Shown in pieces: positions 34,858 to 43,284 of a DNA stretch of 49,303 nt; position 1 is the first letter of the stretch, and every line of letters starts with the position of its first letter. The notes beneath the pieces are model-generated. The model was not told where the DNA came from. It made no database searches and was given only the letters and a program-made list of their open reading frames with translations. The stretch is from Bradyrhizobiaceae bacterium (GTDB taxonomy: Bacteria; Pseudomonadota; Alphaproteobacteria; Rhizobiales; Xanthobacteraceae), in the NCBI GenBank assembly GCA_003105195.1, contig PQAH01000058.1:1-49303 (forward strand), given 5' to 3'. A program made the position numbers and the translations under genes.

Positions 34858-36999
34858 ATGGGTTGCCAATTGCCGGGAATTCGGCTCCAGCCAACCAAGG
34901 TCGAGGCGACCGCCAAGTCTTTCGACGTCGGCCTCCTCGTGACGGTGACCGGCGCACTCATCCCACTGCTTGGCTACGCCTTCGGTCATATCCGGGACGT
35001 GGAGGACGTCTATTCCACCACCGTGACCACCGCCTTGTTCGTGCGCTCCCTTCTCGAGGGACACAACCCGTTCTGGACAGATCTGTTGGGCCTCGGAATG
35101 CCGCAGCCGTTCCGGATCAGCCTCGTCCAGCATCCGCTCGCGATCCTGTTCGGTCTTGTCTCACCTTTCGCCGCGGTCAAGATCGTCGTCGTGCTGCAGG
35201 GCCTCCTGGGCACGGCTTTCTTCTACCTCTTGTGTCGACGTCTGGGCATGCCGTGCTGGATCGCAGTGACGTGCAGCCTGTCATTCGCTCTTTGCTCGTC
35301 GACAATCGAATTCCTGTTCATCGATGACTTCTACACCGCGTACCTGAGCTTCAGCCTCTGCCCGGTCGTTCTCTACCTTTTCCTGAGCCTGATCGAACGA
35401 CCGGAACCGGCGGTCTCCAGCGGGATCCTTCTCGGCACAAGTCTCGGCCTGCTGGTCGCTACCGGTCTCGCCTCACATGTCCTGTCCTATCTCATCGTCA
35501 TCGGCGTATTCTTCTGCGTGCCGCCATCCGGACTGCGCAAGCATTGGCGCAGCCTCGCGGCGGCCGCACTCGTGGCCGCGACGGCCTCCTCCGGCCTCGT
35601 GACGATGTTGATCGGCGAGTGGCTGCGCTTCCCGGATGCCGCGGCACGGTCCGCGCACCACAATCCGGCCTTCGTCGAGCATGTACGCACCGCGCTACAC
35701 CTGCCCTATCTGAACACCCTGGGCGGCTCCTGGAGCGCGTTCCACGAGAAATCGATCACTGACCCGCTGCGGGTCACAAGCTTCGGGGCGATCGCCGCGC
35801 TGGCGGCAGTGGCGGCTCTGATCGTTCCCTTTGGCCCGCTTGGTGCGCGCGTGAAAGCGGCATTCGTTGCAGCGGTCCTCTGCCTGTTCCTCCCGGCCGG
35901 CGCCTTCGCAAACGTGATCAGCGCCACGTGGGTGTTCCGCGACAGCGTCAACGTGTTCGGGATCCTGCTGTTCGGGATGCTGGCCTCGCGTTTCGCCACC
36001 GGAGGCAGGATCCGGCATCAGGTGGCAGTTATGCTCTGCATCGCGCAAGTGGCGATCCTGACTCTTCTTGGACTGCCTCGCTGGAGCGAGGCGATCCTCA
36101 ACGCGCTCGAGCCGACCAACCGACGCGCGAGCCAGGCGGCGCTCGAGGCGCGAGGACTTGTCGTCAACCTCAAGAGGCTGGTTGGCGACACGGATATGCG
36201 CATCGCCATGAGTCAGGAGCTGGGCGATCGCGTACGCCGGAACACGCTCCTGGGCAGCGGGCTGCTCTTGAACGTCACCGCGCTCGACGGACTGCGTGTT
36301 CTCAACGCCTTTCCGCGCGGAATCGCGACGGGCGACCTGTTTCCGGACGAGGCTTTGATGGAAGGCTACATCAACACCACAGCATCGAATATTCTCGACA
36401 AGTCGTTCCTGGATACGCTGGGAATCGGCTTCCTGGTGACGTTCGATCGGCAATCCGTCGCATCGGGCCTTGTGAGGATCGGTACCCTGTCCGCCGGGGT
36501 CGAGATGCTGGCGGTCTGGCGCAATCCCGATGCCTGGCCCAAGGTCGTGGAAGTGGATTCGGCTGCGCGAGATCGTCGCCTGCCGCTCCTGCCCGGCTGT
36601 GGACATGAAGGCTTTCTCTGCTCCGATTTCTCCGTCGTCGGCGGCCTCGTTCGAAGCGCCCCAAGGGCAGCGCTGTCGCAATCGGCGGGTCGCATTGCAG
36701 TCGGCCTGGCGGCAGCGGAGCGCGACCGCGTCCTGCTGCTGAACAGTTGGTACCGGCCGGGCTGGCGCTCCGAGGATCCACGCGTTACGGTGACGCCGGT
36801 CTTTGGCCACCTGCTCGGTGTGCTCGTGCCGGCGGGTGTCGACGAATTTGCGCTCGTCTACCGCCCGCCCGCCGTAGTGTGGAGCTACGCGGTGAGCAGC
36901 GCCACCTTGCTTATGGGGCTGGCGGTCGCGATTGCAGCGCTGCTGCGTCTCCCGCGGCGGGCATGCTCGCGCTCCGAACTCGCAAGAGGAAGAGAGTGA
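34858..36999 (+). CDS. YfhO-like large integral membrane protein
   Basis: A 713-residue protein from ATG 34858 with AGGGGG about 9 nt upstream; an in-frame start at 34780 has no ribosome site. The N-terminal two-thirds is multi-helical, with a first loop reading DVEDVYSTTVTTALFVRSLLEGHNPFWTDLLGLGMPQPF, similar in position and composition to the first loop of YfhO/GT-C membrane proteins. The C-terminal part (about 420-690) is a more polar, probably extracytoplasmic domain, and a last helix lies near the end (SYAVSSATLLMGLAVAIAALLRL). YfhO-family proteins act in glycosylation of surface polymers such as teichoic acid. The stop overlaps the next start by one base (TGATG), so it is coupled to the aminotransferase. 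Confidence 0.65.
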   Translation: MGCQLPGIRLQPTKVEATAKSFDVGLLVTVTGALIPLLGYAFGHIRDVEDVYSTTVTTALFVRSLLEGHNPFWTDLLGLGMPQPFRISLVQHPLAILFGLVSPFAAVKIVVVLQGLLGTAFFYLLCRRLGMPCWIAVTCSLSFALCSSTIEFLFIDDFYTAYLSFSLCPVVLYLFLSLIERPEPAVSSGILLGTSLGLLVATGLASHVLSYLIVIGVFFCVPPSGLRKHWRSLAAAALVAATASSGLVTMLIGEWLRFPDAAARSAHHNPAFVEHVRTALHLPYLNTLGGSWSAFHEKSITDPLRVTSFGAIAALAAVAALIVPFGPLGARVKAAFVAAVLCLFLPAGAFANVISATWVFRDSVNVFGILLFGMLASRFATGGRIRHQVAVMLCIAQVAILTLLGLPRWSEAILNALEPTNRRASQAALEARGLVVNLKRLVGDTDMRIAMSQELGDRVRRNTLLGSGLLLNVTALDGLRVLNAFPRGIATGDLFPDEALMEGYINTTASNILDKSFLDTLGIGFLVTFDRQSVASGLVRIGTLSAGVEMLAVWRNPDAWPKVVEVDSAARDRRLPLLPGCGHEGFLCSDFSVVGGLVRSAPRAALSQSAGRIAVGLAAAERDRVLLLNSWYRPGWRSEDPRVTVTPVFGHLLGVLVPAGVDEFALVYRPPAVVWSYAVSSATLLMGLAVAIAALLRLPRRACSRSELARGRE

Positions 37000-38231
37000 T
37001 GACGATTCGAATGGACCTGATGCCCGGTCCGGAAGTGAGCAGTGGGGCATCGAGGGCCATCCCGATCGCACGCCCGATCCTCGATTCCGAGGAGGCGGAG
37101 GCGGTCGCTCGGGTGCTGCGCACCGGCTGGATCAGCCAGGGGCCGGAAGTCGCCGCCTTCGAGGAGGATTTCGCAGCCGCCACGGGCGCGCGCCATGCGT
37201 GCGCGGTTGCCAACTGCACGGCCGCCCTCCACCTGGCCTTGATCGCGTTCGGGGTCGGCGCCGATGACGAAGTCGTGACTGTCAGCCATTCATTCATCGC
37301 CACGGCGAACGCGGTTCGCTATACCGGCGCCCGCCCTGTCTTCGTCGACGTCGACCGCGTCAACGGCAATATCCTGCCGGATCGCATCGAAGAGGCCCTC
37401 ACGGCTCGGACCAAGGCTCTGCTGGTTGTGCATCAGCTCGGGATGCCGTGCGATCTGACTGCGATCCTGGACATCACGCGTCGTCGCGGGTTGCCCGTGA
37501 TCGAAGATGCCGCCTGCGCCATCGGCAGCGAAATCCTGGTGGACGGACGATGGGAGGCCATCGGTCGCCCTCACGGCGACGTGGCGTGCTTTTCCTTTCA
37601 CCCGCGGAAAGTCGTCACGACCGGGGACGGCGGAATGCTCACGACAGCGGATCGGCAGCTGGACGCGCAGTTTCGCCTGCTGCGCCAGCACGGCATGAGT
37701 GTGTCGGATCGCGTACGCCACGGATCGAATCGGGTCATCGCCGAGCAATACGGCCTGCTTGGATACAACTACAGAATGACCGACATCCAGGCGGCCGTTG
37801 GTCGCGTCCAGTTGCGACGATTGCCGGCGATGATCCGCGAGCGTCGGGAGATGGCAGCCGTCTATGGCGAGCTGCTGTGTTCGGTGCCGGGTCTCAGATT
37901 GCCGCAGGAGCCGAACTGGGCGAAGTCCAATTGGCAGAGCTATCTCGTGCGGCTCCCGGGGGAGGCGAACCAGACGGCGGTCATGCAATGCATGCTGGAC
38001 AGTGGAATCTCGACGCGAAGGGGCGTCATGTGCAGTCACCGTGAGCCTGCCTATCGGGGAGCGGATTGGCGTGCCGGGCGTTCGCCCGTGGGGGGCCAGG
38101 TGGATCTGCCGAATAGCGAGTGGCTTCAGGACCACGGCGTGCTTCTTCCGTTGTTTCCCGGCCTTTCCCGCGGCGAGCAAGAAATCATCGCTGACCGCCT
38201 GCGGGCATCTCTTGCGCTGGCCCGGCCATAA
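36999..38231 (+). CDS. DegT/DnrJ/EryC1/StrS PLP-dependent sugar aminotransferase
   Basis: A 410-residue enzyme with an Arg/Pro-rich N-terminal extension of about 20 residues before the conserved IPIARPILDSEEAEAVARVL. The fold-type I motifs are present: AVANCTAALHLALIAFGVG, EVVTVSHSFIATANAVRYTGARPVFVDV, VIEDAACAIGSEI, and FSFHPRKVVTTGDGGML, with Lys204 as the PLP lysine. It overlaps the membrane protein upstream by one base and probably supplies an amino sugar that the acetyltransferase at 38375 then acylates. Substrate position (C3 or C4) is unclear. Confidence 0.9.
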   Translation: MTIRMDLMPGPEVSSGASRAIPIARPILDSEEAEAVARVLRTGWISQGPEVAAFEEDFAAATGARHACAVANCTAALHLALIAFGVGADDEVVTVSHSFIATANAVRYTGARPVFVDVDRVNGNILPDRIEEALTARTKALLVVHQLGMPCDLTAILDITRRRGLPVIEDAACAIGSEILVDGRWEAIGRPHGDVACFSFHPRKVVTTGDGGMLTTADRQLDAQFRLLRQHGMSVSDRVRHGSNRVIAEQYGLLGYNYRMTDIQAAVGRVQLRRLPAMIRERREMAAVYGELLCSVPGLRLPQEPNWAKSNWQSYLVRLPGEANQTAVMQCMLDSGISTRRGVMCSHREPAYRGADWRAGRSPVGGQVDLPNSEWLQDHGVLLPLFPGLSRGEQEIIADRLRASLALARP

Positions 38232-38374
38232 CCGCCCTCCGCGCATTGCGCGATTCTTGACCACCGCCGGACGCCAGGAGACCACATGCAGCTGTCGGTC
38301 GCGAGTGGGAGAACTCTTGAACGGCTCCCTCGCCGGCTCGCGGGCGGAGCAGAATTCATCAACGAGGACGGACG

Positions 38375-38848
38375 ATGCCGATCGCGGAAAGCGTGATCTT
38401 GGGGGAAGGGGTCAGGATATTTCACCCTTCGCTCGTCAATCTGTATGGCTGTCGAATCGGTGCCGAGAGTCGAATTGGAGCCTTCGTGGAGGTCCAGAAG
38501 AATGCCGTGATCGGCGTACGCTGCAAGATCTCTTCGCATTCGTTCATATGCGAAGGCGTGACCATCGAGGACGAAGTCTTCGTGGGTCACGGCGTCATGT
38601 TCGTGAACGACAAGTATCCGAAGGCGACGACCGGCGGTCGGCTGCAGACCGATGCAGATTGGAACGTCATTCCGACCCTGGTGCGAAGCGGCGCATCGAT
38701 CGGCAGCGGCGCGGTGATCCTTGCCGGGGTCACGATCGGTGCGGGGGCCCTGGTCGGCGCCGGAGCCGTCGTGACGCGAGACGTTCCTGACGCTGCCGTG
38801 GTGGCGGGAAGCCCGGCCCGACTGATGGCACGCAGCGAAGACAAGTAG
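38375..38848 (+). CDS. WbpD/WlbB-like sugar N-acetyltransferase (left-handed beta-helix)
   Basis: A 157-residue hexapeptide-repeat protein with a GAGGACGG ribosome site. The run SHSFICEGVTIEDEVFVGHGVMFVNDKYPKA closely follows the WbpD/WlbB (UDP-3-amino uronate N-acetyltransferase) and FdtC/QdtC pattern, including the His pair used in catalysis, and the end GAGAVVTRDVPDAAVVAGSPARLM is typical. WbpD enzymes are about 190 residues, so this is on the short side. Together with a DegT aminotransferase and the Gfo/Idh/MocA dehydrogenase at 43285 it forms a possible Wbp/Wlb-type set for a 3-acetamido sugar. A 143-bp gap separates it from the aminotransferase. Confidence 0.85.
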   Translation: MPIAESVILGEGVRIFHPSLVNLYGCRIGAESRIGAFVEVQKNAVIGVRCKISSHSFICEGVTIEDEVFVGHGVMFVNDKYPKATTGGRLQTDADWNVIPTLVRSGASIGSGAVILAGVTIGAGALVGAGAVVTRDVPDAAVVAGSPARLMARSEDK

Positions 38849-38853
38849 GGTGG

Positions 38854-39858
38854 ATGCCAGTGCGCTACCTTGTCACCGGCGGTGCCGGGTTCATCGGGAG
38901 CCATCTCGTCGAACGGATCGTCCGCGACGGCCACGACGTCACGGTGTTGGACAATCTCGCGTCGGGAAAGCCGGGCAATCTTGCGCAGGCCTCGACCACG
39001 GGGCGCGTCCAGCTTGTCGAGGGATCGATACTCGACGAGGCCGCCGTCGATCGCGCGATGCGCGGGGTCGATGCGGTGTTCCATCTCGCTGTCGAATGTG
39101 TGCGCAAGTCTCTCGGACAGCCCATCGAGAACCATGCCGTCAATGCGACCGGGACGCTGCTGGTGCTCGAAGCGGCCCGTAGGCATCGCATCGGACGATT
39201 CGTCTACTGTTCGTCCTCCGAGGTGTATGGGAACTACTCGGAGAGCGCGCTGGCGGAGGATACCGCAGTCTGCGCTCCCACGACGATATATGGTGCGGCC
39301 AAGCTCGCCGGCGAGCTCTACACGCTGGCCTACTGGAGAACCTATGGGCTGCCGGCGCTCGTTGTGCGGCCATTCAACGCCTTCGGCCCGCGCGAGCACG
39401 ACAGAGGTGTGTTCGCTGAAGTGATCCCGCGCTTCGTCATTCGCGTACTCAACGGCTTGCCCCCGGTCGTCTTTGGCGATGGGGCGCAGTCGCGCGACTT
39501 CACCTATGTGACCGATACGGCGGACGGGCTTTGGCGCGCGGCAAACAGCAACCCTGCCTTGGGAACGATTATCAATCTCGGATGGGGGCGACCGGTGACG
39601 ATTCAGCAGGTCGCCGAGGCGGTGATCAGCGAATGCGGGCGCAACGACATTTCGATCCAGTTCATCGGGGTGCGGCCGGGGGATATTCGGACGCTGATCG
39701 CCGACACCCGCAAGGCCAAGACGCTGATCGGCTTCGAGCCTGCCGTGGATTTCGCCGAGGGCATACGCCGCTACGTTGCTTGGTTCCGGCAAACCCACCC
39801 GTCGTCCGCCGAGTTGTTGGACGATCAGGCAGAGAACTGGAGCATGCCGAAGGATTAG
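38854..39858 (+). CDS. NAD(P)-dependent nucleotide-sugar epimerase/dehydratase (extended SDR)
   Basis: A 334-residue extended SDR, beginning 5 nt after the acetyltransferase stop. The coenzyme loop is YLVTGGAGFIGSHLVERI (residues 5-22). AVFHLAVECVRKSLGQP is the central motif, SSSEVYGNY carries the catalytic Ser region, and IYGAAKLAGELY the Tyr-x-x-x-Lys pair. FNAFGPREHDRGVFAEVIPRF and GDGAQSRDFTYVTDTADGLW are typical of GalE-, Gne- and WbpP-type epimerases. In GalE-like proteins HLAA is usual; HLAV here is a slight difference. Its substrate is probably UDP- or CDP-linked and not determined. It is the last gene of the rightward set starting at 34858 and converges on the FemAB-like gene. Confidence 0.88.
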   Translation: MPVRYLVTGGAGFIGSHLVERIVRDGHDVTVLDNLASGKPGNLAQASTTGRVQLVEGSILDEAAVDRAMRGVDAVFHLAVECVRKSLGQPIENHAVNATGTLLVLEAARRHRIGRFVYCSSSEVYGNYSESALAEDTAVCAPTTIYGAAKLAGELYTLAYWRTYGLPALVVRPFNAFGPREHDRGVFAEVIPRFVIRVLNGLPPVVFGDGAQSRDFTYVTDTADGLWRAANSNPALGTIINLGWGRPVTIQQVAEAVISECGRNDISIQFIGVRPGDIRTLIADTRKAKTLIGFEPAVDFAEGIRRYVAWFRQTHPSSAELLDDQAENWSMPKD

Positions 39859-39951
39859 ACGCAGCCGCAGTCGCTCCGAGGTTCATGCTCGACCGTGACA
39901 CCGAGCGGAGGCTGGAGAGTGTTCGGGCACGGTGCGCTGATCGGGACCGCG

Positions 39952-41049
39952 CTAAGCGCCTTTGAGATAGGTTCCTGCGACCGTACCGGCCTCGAAGCAT
40001 CCGAATGGCACCACGAAATGCCCCGGGTAGGCTTGCCGCAACCCGGCGGCGCCAAGGCGCAGGATTCGCTCGTCCTCGCAGAACGTCTTGGTCAGGAAAT
40101 AGTAGGGTTTCTCTTCGCTGCCCCACTGACGCTTGAACTTGTACACCCCGTCCCCCCGGCGCGGCGACGACTGCCAGTTCATCATTTTCACGCCGCGGGT
40201 TGCCATTTCCAGCATCGCGGCCTTCACCGCCAGATAGTTCGGCGCGTTGCTTGCATGAGCGCTGTTCATGCTCACCGCGAAGACATCGCAAACACGCTTA
40301 TGAAGAACCATGAGGCAGCCGGCTGCGATTTCGTCCCCTGCCATGACGAGCTGTAGGAAGGAGCAACCTCTCGCACCGAGATCGCGCCAAATGTGCTCGG
40401 CGAGCCGGCGGTCGAGGGGCGCGGTCGGGATCTCGGTGGCGCGTTGCACATGGATCGTGTACCAGGCCTCGAACTCGGCGGAAGTGCTGCACAGTCTGGC
40501 TGAAAAGCCGGCGGCTTCCGCCTTCTTGATGGTGGCCGCGGGATTGCCCTTCTTGTTGTTGCGAAGGACGAGACGGCCATTCGACACCACGGCATCGAGG
40601 TCTACGATCTGAGTGAAGTTCTGCAAGGACACCGATGGCGCCAAGTGTCGATGGTAGAGGTCGACGTCGTCATCGATCGGATTGGAGATGATCGTCAGTG
40701 CCAGACAGCCATGTGCGCGGGCGATCCCCTGCGCTTCTCCGAGCAGGGCCGCATAGACGCGCTCGCGGTCGCTATCCAGGCGCGAAAACACACCGCCGAG
40801 CGGCCCTGCATACGGTACCGACGTCAAGATCGACCCGGGAGCGCCACGGTAGAGATAGAGCGGTAGTCCACCGAGCTCGCGTCCGCCCTCGGATGCGAGA
40901 AGGAAGATCGGCTGGTCCGGGCCGAGACCCTGGAGCGCCTCGGCCCAGTGCGTGGACTGCTGGATGTAGGCGTGTGGACAAGCCTCGAACAGATCATCGT
41001 ACCGCGCGCGCGTGTCGACTTCCGCGAGTCCGAATGCGATCACCTGCAT
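39952..41049 (-). CDS. FemAB-like (GNAT-fold) acyl/aminoacyl transferase
   Basis: A 365-residue protein, adjacent to the upstream aminotransferase (its ATG begins one base after that gene's stop). Motifs such as YIQQSTHWAEALQGLGPDQPIFLLA, NNKKGNPAATIKKAEAAGFSARL, SFLQLVMAGDEIAAGCLMVLHKRVCDVFAVSMN, NYLAVKAAMLEMATRGVKMMNWQSSPRRGDGVYKFKRQWG resemble FemAB / BioF2-like acetyltransferases (Acetyltransf_6) that transfer amino acids or acyl groups, including those in exopolysaccharide loci. It probably decorates an amino group on the polymer made by the same operon. The donor (aminoacyl-tRNA or acyl-CoA) is not visible. Confidence 0.78.
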   Translation of the reverse strand: MQVIAFGLAEVDTRARYDDLFEACPHAYIQQSTHWAEALQGLGPDQPIFLLASEGGRELGGLPLYLYRGAPGSILTSVPYAGPLGGVFSRLDSDRERVYAALLGEAQGIARAHGCLALTIISNPIDDDVDLYHRHLAPSVSLQNFTQIVDLDAVVSNGRLVLRNNKKGNPAATIKKAEAAGFSARLCSTSAEFEAWYTIHVQRATEIPTAPLDRRLAEHIWRDLGARGCSFLQLVMAGDEIAAGCLMVLHKRVCDVFAVSMNSAHASNAPNYLAVKAAMLEMATRGVKMMNWQSSPRRGDGVYKFKRQWGSEEKPYYFLTKTFCEDERILRLGAAGLRQAYPGHFVVPFGCFEAGTVAGTYLKGA

Positions 41050-42195
41050 CTAGTGAGAACCGGTTGGCTCTTTCCGCCGCGCGGCCGTGCGGTCGACAAT
41101 CGCCGCCAAGGTATTCACCACCGTATCCTCCGCGCCGGACGGAAGTTCCGGGTAGATCGGCAGCGACAGCGTCGTGCGCGCGAGCGCCTCCGCGTGAGGA
41201 AACTGGCCCGCTCGGCCCAATTCGGAAAATCCGGGCTGCAGATGGACTGGTCGTGGATAGTGAACGCCAGTCTGGATTCCGCGCTCATGAAGCTCGGCGC
41301 GGACGCGATCGCGTTGATCCACGCGGATTGCGTATTGGTGATAGGCATGGAGGCCGTCGGGACAGGGACGCGGTGTCTTCACAAGTCCGCTCGGGATGCG
41401 TTCGCGGAACAGCCGGTCGTAAGCCCCAGCGACACGCTGGCGAGCGCTTACCCACTCGGACACGTGGCGCAGCTTCACGCCGAGCACAGCACCTTGAATC
41501 CCTTCCATGCGGTAGTTGAAGCACGGGTAGTGGTGAACCGAGCGTTCGTACTGGCCCCAATCGCGCATGGCCCGCATCTTCCGGGCGAGCGCGTCGTCGT
41601 TGGTGACGACCGCGCCGCCTTCGCCAAAGGCTCCCAGAATCTTGCCTGGATAGAAACTGAAGCATGCGACCCGGCCGTGGCTACCTGCCGGGGCGCGACG
41701 GAAACTGGCGCCATGAGCCTGCGCGGCATCCTCGATCACCGGTACGCTGTGTCGCGCCGCGATATCGCAGATCCGGTCCATCTCGGCGACTTGGCCGTAA
41801 AGATGGACCGGCATGATCGCCGCCGTTTGCGGAGTGATCGCCGCCTCCAGCAGTGCTGGATCGAGGGTGTACCGCTCGGGATCGATGTCCAGTAGTACGG
41901 CCCGTGCGCCGGTATAGCGAATGGCGGCGACCGTGGCGACGAAGGTGCTTGCCGCAGTCACTACTTCCTTGCCCGGACCTGCATCCAGCGCCAGCAGCGC
42001 CAGATGCAGTGCACTGGTTCCCGAATTCACCGCAACCGCGTGTCGGACGCCGCAGAACGCCGCGAAGGCCATCTCGAAGCGGTCTACCGCGGGTCCGAGG
42101 CAGAACTCGCTGGACTCGATGACGGCTCGGATCGCCGCGTCTATCTCCTCCTTCAACGCGCTGTTCTGTGCATTCAGATCAAGGAACGGGATCAT
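41050..42195 (-). CDS. DegT/DnrJ/EryC1/StrS PLP-dependent sugar aminotransferase
   Basis: A 381-residue enzyme, third of its kind in the window, starting at ATG 42195 in an ATGA overlap with the radical SAM gene's stop. Motifs: MIPFLDLNAQNSALKEEIDAAI, AVNSGTSALHLALLAL, EVVTAASTFVATVAAIRYTGARAVLLDI, VIEDAAQAHGASF, and FSFYPGKILGAFGEGGAVV with Lys185 as the PLP lysine. The IPFLDL start and FYPGKILGA sequence are typical of QdtB/FdtB- or WbpE/WlbE-type 3-keto sugar aminotransferases. Co-transcription with a Gfo/Idh/MocA dehydrogenase fits a WlbA-then-WlbE order, but the substrate is inferred. Confidence 0.9.
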   Translation of the reverse strand: MIPFLDLNAQNSALKEEIDAAIRAVIESSEFCLGPAVDRFEMAFAAFCGVRHAVAVNSGTSALHLALLALDAGPGKEVVTAASTFVATVAAIRYTGARAVLLDIDPERYTLDPALLEAAITPQTAAIMPVHLYGQVAEMDRICDIAARHSVPVIEDAAQAHGASFRRAPAGSHGRVACFSFYPGKILGAFGEGGAVVTNDDALARKMRAMRDWGQYERSVHHYPCFNYRMEGIQGAVLGVKLRHVSEWVSARQRVAGAYDRLFRERIPSGLVKTPRPCPDGLHAYHQYAIRVDQRDRVRAELHERGIQTGVHYPRPVHLQPGFSELGRAGQFPHAEALARTTLSLPIYPELPSGAEDTVVNTLAAIVDRTAARRKEPTGSH

Positions 42196-43253
42196 GCCTT
42201 CCCGTAAACCTGTTCAAGAGGCGCCGGCTTGTCGGGAACGGACTTGTCTCCGAAGGCGGCACGGATCGCCATCTCGAAGCCCCAGTCCCAACGCATCCCC
42301 ATCCAGTCCGTGCAGGGGCCGCAGATCGGATGCGCCTCGGCATACTTGCCGCCGAGATGGCAGCCGCGCATCCGCTCATACTCGGCTCCGCGCCACAGCT
42401 CCGCGATGCTGTGGGTCCGGACATTTCCCATCTTCGACTTGTCGAGCCAGTCGACGACGCAGAAGCGGATGTCGCCCTCTGGCGTGATGGTAACGCGCTT
42501 CCAGAATTGGGGGCAGGGCCAACGCTCGATCTTCGACTGCTTCTCCCCGATGTCTCCCGGCTTGCGTCCGGTCAGTCCGAGATTCGGCAAATAGGGGCGG
42601 ACCAGTACGCGGTCGACCAGGGGCGTCCAGTACTTGACGAACTGCTCGACCTCTCCGGCAGCTTCCGGTTGATCGACGATGCTCAGCATCACCTTCATGG
42701 GGGACTTCTTCTGCTCCCGCAAGTACAGGAGACGATGAAGATTGGCCCAGACGCGATGATAGTTGGAGCGGACACGAATGCGCTCGTAGGCATCCTTCGT
42801 TGCGGCGTCGAGACTGATATCGACGACATCGAGCCCGTGATCGATCAGGCGATCGAGAATCGACTTTCCCGGTACCCTCTCGCCGTTCTCGATCGCCTGA
42901 TTGTCGAACGTAAGCGCGTTGGTCGTGAGATCGATAGGGCCGACGCCCTTTGCCTTCGCGTAGGCGATCTGATCGAGAAACTGAGGATGAACGAGCGCTT
43001 CTCCGGCGGGCGAAATGCGCACCAAGGTGATCTTGTGCTGCGAGATCTCGTCAATGAGCTTCTTGTAGACGTCCCAGGGCATATACTCGGCCCGATAATT
43101 CGGACTCTCCGGCAGCCCTTGCCCTTGTGGGCAATGGATGCAACGGAGATTGCAGACATTGGTGGTCTCGACGACGATCGTTTGCGGAAACGCCCGAGCG
43201 TGCTCGTCGGCGAAACCGTACAGCGGCTTGGGGGTGGCCACAGCCTCGTTCAT
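42192..43253 (-). CDS. Radical SAM/SPASM domain protein
   Basis: A 353-residue protein from ATG 43253; the longer frame upstream overlaps the dehydrogenase gene and is not conserved-looking. The radical SAM cluster motif is CNLRCIHC (Cys34, Cys38, Cys41; C-x3-C-x2-C). DISLDAATKDAYERIRVRSNYH and LTTNALTF are family hallmarks. C-terminal cysteines in RFCVVDW, GCHLGGKYAEAHPICGPCTDW suggest a SPASM extension with extra iron-sulfur clusters. Enzymes of this class dehydrogenate or rearrange sugars and amino acids (for example aminodeoxy-sugar steps) and also modify peptides. Its place between a dehydrogenase and an aminotransferase in a sugar operon suggests an unusual sugar oxidation or epimerisation. 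The reaction is unknown. Confidence 0.88.
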   Translation of the reverse strand: MNEAVATPKPLYGFADEHARAFPQTIVVETTNVCNLRCIHCPQGQGLPESPNYRAEYMPWDVYKKLIDEISQHKITLVRISPAGEALVHPQFLDQIAYAKAKGVGPIDLTTNALTFDNQAIENGERVPGKSILDRLIDHGLDVVDISLDAATKDAYERIRVRSNYHRVWANLHRLLYLREQKKSPMKVMLSIVDQPEAAGEVEQFVKYWTPLVDRVLVRPYLPNLGLTGRKPGDIGEKQSKIERWPCPQFWKRVTITPEGDIRFCVVDWLDKSKMGNVRTHSIAELWRGAEYERMRGCHLGGKYAEAHPICGPCTDWMGMRWDWGFEMAIRAAFGDKSVPDKPAPLEQVYGKA

Positions 43254-43284
43254 GCAGAGTCCCAGTCTGTTTTCAGGGTTGCAC

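Noticed and set aside
38232..38374. A promoter or small gene between the aminotransferase and acetyltransferase
   Set aside because: No open frame or clear promoter; probably a plain intergenic gap within a unit.
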